Positions 14,447 through 20,886 of a stretch of DNA of 28,133 nt are shown here, piece after piece. The notes under the pieces were generated by a model, which had not been told where the DNA came from, did no database searches, and was given only the letters and a program-made list of their open reading frames with translations. Source of the stretch: GWB1-54-5 sp035290085 (GTDB lineage: Bacteria > Patescibacteriota > Gracilibacteria > Peribacterales > Peribacteraceae); assembly GCA_035290085.1 (NCBI GenBank), contig DATDVK010000022.1, forward strand, positions 1 through 28,133, written 5' to 3'. The position numbers and the translations under genes are program-made. How positions within the stretch are numbered: the stretch's first letter is position 1; the number at the start of each line of letters is the position of its first letter.

Positions 14447-15142
14447 ATGGAACAACCCTACTCTCCGGTCCAGAGCCGGCCCATTGCCATCAGCCAGTCC
14501 ACAGAAGCCCAGGTCTATGGGCTCTTTGCCGTTGCCATGGCGCTCACTGTGCTCGGTGTCTTCATTGGGATGCAGTACGCCCCCGTACTTCTGGCCACAG
14601 GGCTCCATTTCTTCTTTCTGTTTGCAGAGCTCGGGCTCATCTTCACTGCAGGCCTGTGGATGAATAAATCGCCTCTGAACTATTTTCTCTTCGGTCTTTT
14701 CCCTCTCATTTCCGGGTTCACCATTACGCCGTACATTCTCTCTGTGCTCACAGGCTATGCGAATGGGGGGAGCATTCTGCTCAATGCGCTCTCCGCAACA
14801 GGCTTCATGGCGGCGTCTGCAGCGGTTTTTGCGAAGACAACGAAGTGGAACCTCGGTGTTATGGGCAAGGCGCTGTTCCTTGCGCTCATTGGACTCATTC
14901 TCGTTGGTCTCCTACAGGTTTTCATTCCTTCCCTGCAGACGAGTCAGTTTGAACTCATGCTCTCAGGTGTTGGTGTGGTGATCTTTGCTCTCTTCATGGC
15001 GTATGACCTGCAGCGCATTGAACATCTTGGGAAGATGGGCGCGCATCCTATGATGCTTGCACTCAGTCTCTATCTCGACATCTTCAACCTCTTCCTCTAC
15101 ATTCTCCGGTTTATGGTTGCGCTCTCCGGCGACAGGCGCTAA
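14447..15142 (+). CDS. Bax inhibitor-1/YccA family membrane protein, 231 aa
   Basis: This is a polytopic inner-membrane protein with about seven hydrophobic helices, starting after a polar 22-residue N-terminus. Family features include an ITPYILSVL segment, a central ALSATGFMAASAAVF helix, VVIFALFMAYDLQRIEH, and the final helix with SLYLDIFNLFLYILRFM, close to the usual A-L-x-L-Y-L-D-x-x-N-x-F-x-x-L-L-x-x-x. Members conduct calcium or modulate membrane proteases such as FtsH in some bacteria; the role here is unknown. The ATG at 14447 is preferred over an upstream frame from 14387, as it follows a promoter and gives a typical length. It is divergent from the pilin operon. Confidence 0.88.
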   Translation: MEQPYSPVQSRPIAISQSTEAQVYGLFAVAMALTVLGVFIGMQYAPVLLATGLHFFFLFAELGLIFTAGLWMNKSPLNYFLFGLFPLISGFTITPYILSVLTGYANGGSILLNALSATGFMAASAAVFAKTTKWNLGVMGKALFLALIGLILVGLLQVFIPSLQTSQFELMLSGVGVVIFALFMAYDLQRIEHLGKMGAHPMMLALSLYLDIFNLFLYILRFMVALSGDRR

Positions 15143-15157
15143 AAGAGCAGCTTTTCT

Positions 15158-15186
15158 TTGACCAGGGTACGGGTTTTCCGTAGGAT
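15158..15186 (+). promoter_or_regulatory. Promoter of the small basic protein/nusB/rnc group
   Basis: TTGACC (15158-15163) and TAGGAT (15181-15186) are spaced by 17 nt, one of the best matches to consensus in the window. The ATG at 15198 is 11 nt downstream. Confidence 0.65.
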
Positions 15187-15197
15187 TCCCCCACACT

Positions 15198-15383
15198 ATG
15201 ACAAAGCGACCTACACCTAAGAAACGGCGTGAAAAGAGCAGAGGGAGAACACAGTATGCTGTGTACGAGCAGAAGCAGCTTCGCAGGCTGGAGAATAGGC
15301 GGAATTCGCCGTATGCAGTTGCAGCAGAGCCCAAGGATAAGGAAGAGAAACTGCTGAAAGGCATTACAAGAATCAAAGCGTAG
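15198..15383 (+). CDS. Small basic protein, possibly bL32-like, 61 aa
   Basis: The chain is very basic: MTKRPTPKKRREKSRGRTQY, then YEQKQLRRLENRRNSPYAV and a charged tail. The first 20 residues resemble the start of ribosomal protein bL32 (P-x-K-K-x-x-x-S-R-x-x-x-R-R), and bL32 genes often sit near rnc in bacteria. The zinc-binding cysteines of many bL32 proteins are absent and the tail does not match, so this is only a suggestion. An unrelated RNA-binding protein is equally possible. A strong promoter lies just upstream and nusB starts 86 bp downstream on the same strand. Confidence 0.6.
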   Translation: MTKRPTPKKRREKSRGRTQYAVYEQKQLRRLENRRNSPYAVAAEPKDKEEKLLKGITRIKA

Positions 15384-15469
15384 CTTTGATGGATTGATTC
15401 TCGATTATTGTTAATGGATACTATTTGCAGCTTTCAGCTACTTCACAACTCGTTTCTCTCATTCTCACC

Positions 15470-15874
15470 ATGGCTCGCAAAAGACACCTCTCGCGCATTG
15501 CAGTGATGCAGGTACTCTTTGAACGCGAGAACCATGAACTCGATACTGAGAAGGCCCTCATCCGCGATGCGCGGGAGTTAGGTGAAATCGATGAGGCGTT
15601 TGCCGTCTCACTTCTTGCCGGAGTGATGGGAAAGGAGCAGAAACTTAAGGAGATTGTGCAGGCCGATGCCCCGCAGTGGTCTCTTGACCGCATGGACCCC
15701 ATTTCGCGATGCACATTACTCATGGCGGCCTATGAACTGGTATTCGGGAATGATGCTCCTCCTGCAGTTGTCATGAACGAAGCGATAGAGATTGCCAAGG
15801 AGTATGGGACGGAAGAGAGCGGGAAATTCGTCAATGGTGTTCTCAATGCCATTGCTCACCGGAAGAAGAAGTAG
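15470..15874 (+). CDS. nusB: Transcription antitermination factor NusB, 134 aa
   Basis: NusB binds boxA RNA with S10 (NusE) to form antitermination complexes on rRNA operons. The chain has the all-helical NusB pattern: MARKRHLSRIAVMQVLFERE at the start, an acidic middle, DRMDPISRCTLLMAAYEL, and the closing VVMNEAIEIAKEYGTEESGK then FVNGVLNAIA, which is the hallmark of the family. Length is normal. The ATG at 15470 is preferred over an upstream frame from 15425, because the basic start is typical. It follows the small basic protein and precedes rnc by 33 bp. Its partner S10 is encoded about 1 kb away on the other strand. Confidence 0.92.
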   Translation: MARKRHLSRIAVMQVLFERENHELDTEKALIRDARELGEIDEAFAVSLLAGVMGKEQKLKEIVQADAPQWSLDRMDPISRCTLLMAAYELVFGNDAPPAVVMNEAIEIAKEYGTEESGKFVNGVLNAIAHRKKK

Positions 15875-15894
15875 AGCTCACCCTCTGTCTGTCC

Positions 15895-15900
15895 TATACT
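15895..15900 (+). promoter_or_regulatory. -10 box of rnc (leaderless)
   Basis: TATACT lies 7 nt before the ATG at 15908. No -35 match is seen at 16-18 nt. rnc may also be read from the upstream promoter through nusB. Confidence 0.4.
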
Positions 15901-15907
15901 GCCACCA

Positions 15908-16597
15908 ATGCCACAGCCTGAATCCTTTGTTCTCCTTGAGAAGGCCATCGGTATCCGCTTCCGTAGTAAGGAATATCTTGTGCGTGCGCTCACACACCGC
16001 AGTGCCCTCCGGCAAAGCAGGAGCAACGGCCACAATGAGCGGCTGGAGTTTCTGGGAGATGCGGTCCTCGAACTCGTTGCGACGGAATACCTCTACCGTT
16101 TCAGCGAGAAATCGGAAGGGGAATTGACAAGTTGGCGCTCTGCGCTGGTGAAGGGGGAACACCTGGCTACAGTTGCGCGGGAGCTCAAACTGGGAGATTT
16201 CCTCTACATGAGCAGAGGGGAGGAAGCCAGTGGCGGTCGTGAGAAACCTTCTACTCTCGCGAATGCTTTGGAAGCGCTTATTGGAGCTATGTACGTGGAT
16301 CAGGGTTTTGAGAAGGCTGAAGCATTCTGCAAGGATTTCATCCTAGTCCGTCTGCAGGAGTTACTTGCGCAGGGGAAGCACAGGGACGATAAGAGTTTTT
16401 TCCAGGAGAAGTCGCAGGAGCAGTATGGCGTTACTCCACACTATGAAGTAGTGGAGGAATCCGGCCCCGACCACGACAAGCGGTTCGTCTGTGCGGTATT
16501 CATTGGGGAAGAGAAGATTGCAGAGGGGGAGGGCAACAGCAAACAACGCGCCGAACAGGAGGCCGCGAAGGCCGGTGTGAAGAAGAAAGGGTGGTAG
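15908..16597 (+). CDS. rnc: Ribonuclease III, 229 aa
   Basis: It cuts double-stranded RNA, processing rRNA precursors and structured transcripts. The catalytic domain (about 1-150) has the signature NERLEFLGDAVLE (Glu44 and Asp51 match E. coli Glu38 and Asp45). The second metal-binding pair is STLANALEALIG: Glu122 matches Glu117, but Asn119 stands where E. coli has Asp114. A double-stranded-RNA-binding domain follows at about 158-226 (KSFFQEKSQEQYG, then GEGNSKQRAEQEAAK). Length is standard. The start at 15908 is set by the -10 box 7 nt upstream. It probably belongs to one group with nusB. Confidence 0.95.
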   Translation: MPQPESFVLLEKAIGIRFRSKEYLVRALTHRSALRQSRSNGHNERLEFLGDAVLELVATEYLYRFSEKSEGELTSWRSALVKGEHLATVARELKLGDFLYMSRGEEASGGREKPSTLANALEALIGAMYVDQGFEKAEAFCKDFILVRLQELLAQGKHRDDKSFFQEKSQEQYGVTPHYEVVEESGPDHDKRFVCAVFIGEEKIAEGEGNSKQRAEQEAAKAGVKKKGW

Positions 16598-16639
16598 TGA
16601 TACTTTTGCTCTCAGAAATCCGCAGGTTTCCTATGCGAA

Positions 16640-17209
16640 CTACGTCATCTTGATCTCAATATCCACCCCGGAAGGCAGACTGAGATTCTGCAGGCTCTCG
16701 ATGGTCTTGAAGGTGGTTTCTTTCAGGTCTATGAGCCTCCGGTGCGTGCGCATCTCAAACTGGTCACGTGCATCTTTATGCACGAACGTTGAGCGGTTCA
16801 CCGTGAACTTACGGATTTTTGTAGGAAGGGGAATAGGGCCATGAATAACGGCTCCAGTACGTTCTGCAGTATCGACGATCTTCCCGACGGCTTCATCGAG
16901 CACGATATGGTCAAATGCACTCAGACGAATGCGAATAGATGGGACTTTCTGCTCCTTCTTCTTGTCGGCCGTAGCCTTGCTTGCCGACCGTAGCTTCAGC
17001 GGAGGCTGGGCGGAGGCTGATGGTGTGGCTTTTCCCGCTGATTCCTTTGGAGATTCCTCCTTTTTCTTCGGTTCTGGCTTTTTTACTATCTTGGGAGATG
17101 GTTTCTTCTTCTTGTCGGCCGTAGTCCGCCCTCCCACTACGCCCTTCGGGCTTCGAGGGACAGGCGAGCGGACGGAGGCTGACGGTGCAGATTTCTTCAC
17201 TGGAGTCAT
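16640..17209 (-). CDS. rpsJ: 30S ribosomal protein S10 (uS10) with long N-terminal extension, 189 aa
   Basis: Residues about 88-189 are a standard S10: VPSIRIRLSAFDHIVLDEAV, GPIPLPTKIRKFTVNRSTFV, HKDARDQFEMRTHRRLIDL and a PSGVDIEIKM end. S10 is part of the small-subunit head and also acts as NusE with NusB. The first 87 residues are an extra, disordered, Lys/Pro/Ser/Ala-rich tail with two copies of a TADKKK motif. The DNA behind them holds two diverged copies of a block related to the intergenic palindrome at 8219-8257. The ATG at 17209 is the only in-frame ATG seen upstream of the core; a shorter start at an alternative codon is possible, so the extension may be partly untranslated. It lies 61 bp downstream of tuf, as in str-type operons. 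Confidence 0.88.
   Translation of the reverse strand: MTPVKKSAPSASVRSPVPRSPKGVVGGRTTADKKKKPSPKIVKKPEPKKKEESPKESAGKATPSASAQPPLKLRSASKATADKKKEQKVPSIRIRLSAFDHIVLDEAVGKIVDTAERTGAVIHGPIPLPTKIRKFTVNRSTFVHKDARDQFEMRTHRRLIDLKETTFKTIESLQNLSLPSGVDIEIKMT
16954..17190 (-). repeat. Duplicated repeat block inside the S10 extension
   Basis: Two blocks each begin on the plus strand with CTTCTTGTCGGCCGTAG (16958-16974 and 17108-17124) and end with GCGGAGGCTGA or GCGGACGGAGGCTGA (17010-17020 and 17168-17182). The second block contains GTAGTCCGCC and a GCCCTTCGGGC hairpin, matching the family of the palindrome at 8219-8257. The blocks are in frame and encode TADKKK and Ser/Pro-rich sequence. Confidence 0.6.
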
Positions 17210-17240
17210 TGTACGGAGAGGGGAAAGAGCAGGGAGAAGA

Positions 17241-17259
17241 GGGGGCGGGAACCGCCCCC
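17241..17259. other. GC-rich hairpin between tuf and rpsJ
   Basis: GGGGGCGG (17241-17248) pairs with CCGCCCCC (17252-17259) around a GAA loop, just after the tuf stop. Minus-strand sequence beyond the hairpin is TCTTCTCCC, so there is no clean T tract. It could reduce read-through or mark an RNA processing or stability site between the two cistrons. Confidence 0.5.
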
Positions 17260-17269
17260 TTTCATATGC

Positions 17270-18451
17270 TTACTGGAGAATCTTGGTCACAACACCGGCA
17301 CCGACGGTGCGGCCGCCTTCACGAATGGCGAAGCGCGTTCCTTCGTCAAGTGCGATTGGAGCACCGAGAGTCACAACGAACTTCACTTTGTCGCCCGGCA
17401 TGACCATTTCGACATTGTCAGGCAGTTCCACTGTTCCTGTCACGTCTGTGGTGCGGATGTAGAACTGTGGCTTGTACCCCTTGAAGAACGGAGTGTGACG
17501 TCCGCCTTCCTCTTTGGTGAGAATGTATACCTCAGAATCAAACTTGGTGTGAGGAGTGATGGAGCCTTTGGTGGCGATCACCTGTCCACGCTCGATTTCC
17601 TCGCGCTCAACTCCACGGAGGAGCAGGCCCACATTATCTCCGGCGATACCCTCATCCAGCATTTTGTGGAACATCTCCACACCGGTGACGACCACCTTGC
17701 GTGTCTCCCGGATGCCGATGATTTCCACTTCATCATTCACCTTTACTTTGCCCTGATCTATACGGCCGGTAGCGACTGTCCCGCGTCCCTTGATAGAGAA
17801 CACGTCCTCAACGGACATGAGGAACGGTTTGTCGACTTCTCGCTTCGGCACAGGGATGTACTCATCGAGGGTGTCGAGGAGTTCTTTGATCTTCTTCACT
17901 TGCTCAGGGTCACCCTCAAGGGCTTTGAGAGCGGATCCCTTGATAATGGGGGTCTTATCCCCAGGGAAATCGTACTTGTTGAGGAGTTCGCGGATTTCCA
18001 CTTCAACGAGATCAAGGAGCTCCGGATCGGTGACCATGTCCACTTTGTTCAGGAACACAACGATGTACGGCACGTTCACCTGGCGGGCGAGCAGAATATG
18101 CTCACGTGTCTGTGGCATAGGGCCGTCTGCAGCGGAAACGACAAGAATGGCTGCGTCCATCTGAGCGGCGCCAGTGATCATGTTTTTCACGTAGTCCGCG
18201 TGTCCAGGACAGTCAACGTGAGCGTAGTGACGTTTTGCGGATTCGTACTCCACGTGGGAAGTAGCGATGGTAATACCGCGCTCGCGCTCTTCCGGAGCGT
18301 TGTCGATCTGGTCGAAGCCCTTCTTCTCCGATTCCGGAGAGAAGTTCAATGAGAGAGCGGCTGTCAGCGTGGTTTTTCCGTGGTCAACGTGACCGATAGT
18401 TCCGACATTGATATGCGGCTTGCTGCGGTCGAACTTCTTCTGGTCTGCCAT
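17270..18451 (-). CDS. tuf: Elongation factor Tu, 393 aa
   Basis: EF-Tu brings aminoacyl-tRNA to the ribosome using GTP. The G1 loop GHVDHGKT is at 20-27. The switch region RGITIATSHVEYE, DCPGHADYVKNMITGAAQMD and NKVDMV follow, then domains II and III with GRGTVATGRIDQG, GGRHTPFFKGYKPQFYIRTT and the C-terminal FAIREGGRTVGAGVV. The common INTSH/INTAH in the switch reads IATSH here, a small deviation. Length is normal. The ATG at 18451 is the family start, although an upstream frame from 18481 exists. It is transcribed with rpsJ from a promoter about 60 nt upstream, and no Shine-Dalgarno is visible. Confidence 0.98.
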   Translation of the reverse strand: MADQKKFDRSKPHINVGTIGHVDHGKTTLTAALSLNFSPESEKKGFDQIDNAPEERERGITIATSHVEYESAKRHYAHVDCPGHADYVKNMITGAAQMDAAILVVSAADGPMPQTREHILLARQVNVPYIVVFLNKVDMVTDPELLDLVEVEIRELLNKYDFPGDKTPIIKGSALKALEGDPEQVKKIKELLDTLDEYIPVPKREVDKPFLMSVEDVFSIKGRGTVATGRIDQGKVKVNDEVEIIGIRETRKVVVTGVEMFHKMLDEGIAGDNVGLLLRGVEREEIERGQVIATKGSITPHTKFDSEVYILTKEEGGRHTPFFKGYKPQFYIRTTDVTGTVELPDNVEMVMPGDKVKFVVTLGAPIALDEGTRFAIREGGRTVGAGVVTKILQ

Positions 18452-18481
18452 GCGAAAAAGGAGAAAGGAAACTAAATTCAA

Positions 18482-18501
18482 AAGAGAGAATAGACTCTCT
18501 T
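18482..18501 (-). promoter_or_regulatory. Attenuator-like hairpin in the tuf leader
   Basis: In the predicted leader, AAGAGAG and CTCTCTT form a 7-bp stem with a 6-nt loop, followed by TTGAATTT. It is AT-rich and weak, but its place just after the promoter and the following Ts resemble a leader terminator. Confidence 0.3.
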
Positions 18502-18510
18502 AGCCGCGAA

Positions 18511-18539
18511 AGTCTAGAAATATCTGCAAAAAGAGTCAA
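18511..18539 (-). promoter_or_regulatory. Promoter of the tuf-rpsJ operon
   Basis: On the minus strand TTGACT (18534-18539) and TAGACT (18511-18516) are spaced by exactly 17 nt. The predicted start is near 18504, giving a leader of about 53 nt. Confidence 0.65.
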
Positions 18540-18588
18540 TACATATTGCAGCTATAACGCTGTCTGGTTCTCTGTTCTTAGCATTGGA

Positions 18589-19917
18589 ATGGATGGCGAA
18601 AGATGCTGTACCATTCTTTCCATAGCGCAAGCAAGAAACAGAAGTGGCCCCGAGAGCCTATATATATGCTGTTGCCTCACTATTGCGGCGATGGCAATCG
18701 TACCTCCTCTCATTGCGCTTAGCTACAGTGCCATTCACTCCGAAGTGCCGGAAATGATTCAGAAAATGCAGGTAATTCCATCCTATCCGTCGGTGCAGGA
18801 GGGCATGATTGGTGATGATCTCTACCAGCGCTTTCTTTCAGCGAGAGCGTGGGCAGATGGGCTCTCTCCCTATAAGGAAGTGCCAATACAGTATCTTTAT
18901 CTCGGACAGAGTGTTCCTTTCTACCCGCCAGTAACGTACTGGCTGTATAGTAAAATTGTTCCGCTGGGATACAAAGCGGTGTACATCATACACACAGTAA
19001 TAAAAATTGCGGTGTTTCTCGCGGCGGTGAGTTGGGTGTTATGGGCTGCAAGGGCGAAGTCACTTATTCCGCTGACGGTGTTTGTGTGTCTTTCCTGTAT
19101 TCTCCTCTCCCCCGTGGGGAGAACGGAGCTTTGGGTGGGGCAGTTTGAATATTTCGTAGCATCCGCATACGCCCTTGTCTTCGCAATGCTTTTTTGTAAG
19201 CGAATGATGTGGATTCCTGCTGCAGGGGTACTGGCTTCCATAAAAATATCTTCGTTGACATTCATCGCTCCGTTTTCCCTCGTTGCTCTGTTGTCAGACA
19301 GAAAGCGCTCAGTGAGTCTTGCAGGTGTCCTTGCAGTGATGCTCTGCATACTGGTTCTCTTCTTCCCATACCTCATTGATTTCTCCCGCCACATTATTGC
19401 TCATGAGTTTGTACGGACGGCGCTCTACAGTGACCGCATACCCATTGACATCAGCTTCGCCCGCATTCTGCCGTATTATATTGGGAAGGGGATTATCTTT
19501 GTCTGTACGGCAATCGTTCTGATAGTGATCCTTTGTATCCGGGAATCTCATTGCAGGGCAGCGGCGTTCCTTGCGGCATCATTTCCTTTTGCAGTGATGC
19601 TTATGCTGCAGGGGGCGGGGTTCGGGCTGCGTGCGTGGGTATACAAAGGTGTAACACTGCTTGCACTCTTACCGGGATTATACTTCTGGCTGAAAGCTGA
19701 TTTGGTACCTGTTTGGTTCCAGCGGCTGGTGGCAGGTCTTTTTACGGTGCTCCTCGCCATACTTTTGAATTTGTATCCATTGAGACCTTTTGTTCTGCTC
19801 CGAGGTCCAGAGGATATGGTATGGGTCTACCTGTACGCGTCGGGCATGTTCTTTGTGCTCACTCTGGTAGTTATTCGGCTCTGGCCCGGTGGTTCCTCCT
19901 TCCAGAAAGACCCATGA
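18589..19917 (+). CDS. Polytopic membrane glycosyltransferase-like protein (GT87/DUF2029-like), 442 aa
   Basis: The protein has about ten hydrophobic helices. The first outer loop after helix 1 holds GDDLYQRFLSARAWADGLSPY and FYPPVTYWLY, matching the G-x-D-x-x-x-Y...A-x-x-x-x-x-G-x-x-P-Y...Y-P-P pattern of GT-C fold enzymes of the GT87/DUF2029 kind. Such enzymes move sugars from a lipid-phosphate donor on the outer face of the membrane, often for envelope polymers. The acceptor cannot be deduced. The start at 18589 gives a 23-residue N-terminus with several Cys (ERCC, YICCC) before helix 1; an internal start is possible. Its stop overlaps the start of the MutY-like gene by ATGA, so the two are translationally coupled even though their functions seem unrelated. 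Confidence 0.75.
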   Translation: MDGERCCTILSIAQARNRSGPESLYICCCLTIAAMAIVPPLIALSYSAIHSEVPEMIQKMQVIPSYPSVQEGMIGDDLYQRFLSARAWADGLSPYKEVPIQYLYLGQSVPFYPPVTYWLYSKIVPLGYKAVYIIHTVIKIAVFLAAVSWVLWAARAKSLIPLTVFVCLSCILLSPVGRTELWVGQFEYFVASAYALVFAMLFCKRMMWIPAAGVLASIKISSLTFIAPFSLVALLSDRKRSVSLAGVLAVMLCILVLFFPYLIDFSRHIIAHEFVRTALYSDRIPIDISFARILPYYIGKGIIFVCTAIVLIVILCIRESHCRAAAFLAASFPFAVMLMLQGAGFGLRAWVYKGVTLLALLPGLYFWLKADLVPVWFQRLVAGLFTVLLAILLNLYPLRPFVLLRGPEDMVWVYLYASGMFFVLTLVVIRLWPGGSSFQKDP

Positions 19918-20873
19918 GGCGCCAAGAGCACATAGAGGCATTTGTGGAGGAACTGTGGTCTTGGTTTGCAAAGTATAAGCGCATTCTTCCGTGGCGGGAT
20001 TTGGATATTGCGGATGATACGGAGCGTGCATACCGCATCCTCGTTTCCGAGATCATGTTGCAGCAGACGCAGGTTCCCCGCGTTGAGAGCGTGTTTCCCG
20101 TGTTTCTGGAACAATTTCCTTCTCTCCGGGATCTGGCTTCTGCATCGAACAGGGAAGTGCTCATCGCATGGCGGGGCATGGGCTACAACGCGCGTGCTCT
20201 ACGGCTGCGGGACATTGCCAGAAGTATCTGCACTGAGCATGGAGGTGTTTTCCCGCGGGAGATGAACGATCTCCAGTCCCTCAAGGGGATTGGCCACTAC
20301 ACAGCAGCAGCCATCCGAAATTTCGCGTTCCTTCTTCCTACCCCCTGTTTGGATACCAATATCCGACGCATTATTCATCGTACGTTTGTGGGGCCGGAAC
20401 GTCCCGACGGAACGTGGAGCAAAGGAGATGAATATCTTCTGGGGATAGCAGCACAGGCTCTTTCGGAAGCATTGAGGAATCTCCGGTATACAACTGCAGA
20501 CTGGCATGCTGCTCTGATGGATTTCGGCTCTCTTGTCTGCACGAAGATATATCCCAGATGGGATATCTGTCCTCTCACGCGGAGAGGTATCTGCAAAGCG
20601 GCTTATAAAGTGAGTCATGGAAGGAAGAAGGCGAAGGAAGAGCCGGGACGTCTTGTGGGATCGACATTTGTTCCCAATCGCATTTTCCGCGGAAAGATTA
20701 TTGAAGAACTGAGGGATGAGCCCAGGGGATTACCCCGAGAGGAGATTGGCAGGAGAATCTGTGCTGACTGGTCCCCACGGCACCACAGGAAATGGTTGGG
20801 AGGGCTCCTCAAAAAGCTCAACGAAGATCAGTTGATCGTTCAGTCAGGTTCCCGTTACGCGTTGTATCAGTGA
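19914..20873 (+). CDS. MutY-like A/G-specific adenine glycosylase lacking Fe-S ligands, 319 aa
   Basis: This HhH-GPD base-excision enzyme most resembles MutY, which removes adenine paired with 8-oxoguanine. ILVSEIMLQQTQVPRV has the catalytic Glu46. The helix-hairpin-helix is LKGIGHYTAAAI (123-134) and the catalytic Asp is Asp147 in LDTNIRRI. The Fe-S region should read C-x6-C-x2-C-x5-C, but here it is Cys209-x6-Trp216-x2-Cys219-x7-Cys227, so one ligand is lost and the spacing is wrong. Instead of the usual NUDIX-like C-terminal domain there is a short basic region and what looks like a winged-helix module (about 255-319). The ATG at 19914 overlaps the previous stop. MutY is the best name, but a thymine- or other mismatch-specific relative is possible. 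Confidence 0.82.
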   Translation: MRRQEHIEAFVEELWSWFAKYKRILPWRDLDIADDTERAYRILVSEIMLQQTQVPRVESVFPVFLEQFPSLRDLASASNREVLIAWRGMGYNARALRLRDIARSICTEHGGVFPREMNDLQSLKGIGHYTAAAIRNFAFLLPTPCLDTNIRRIIHRTFVGPERPDGTWSKGDEYLLGIAAQALSEALRNLRYTTADWHAALMDFGSLVCTKIYPRWDICPLTRRGICKAAYKVSHGRKKAKEEPGRLVGSTFVPNRIFRGKIIEELRDEPRGLPREEIGRRICADWSPRHHRKWLGGLLKKLNEDQLIVQSGSRYALYQ

Positions 20874-20886
20874 TGCAGAGTACGGT

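Noticed and set aside
17241..17259. Intrinsic terminator between tuf and rpsJ
   Set aside because: Stable stem but no T tract on the minus strand, so kept only as a hairpin.
17495..18352. Plus-strand frame of 285 codons
   Set aside because: Antisense shadow of tuf.
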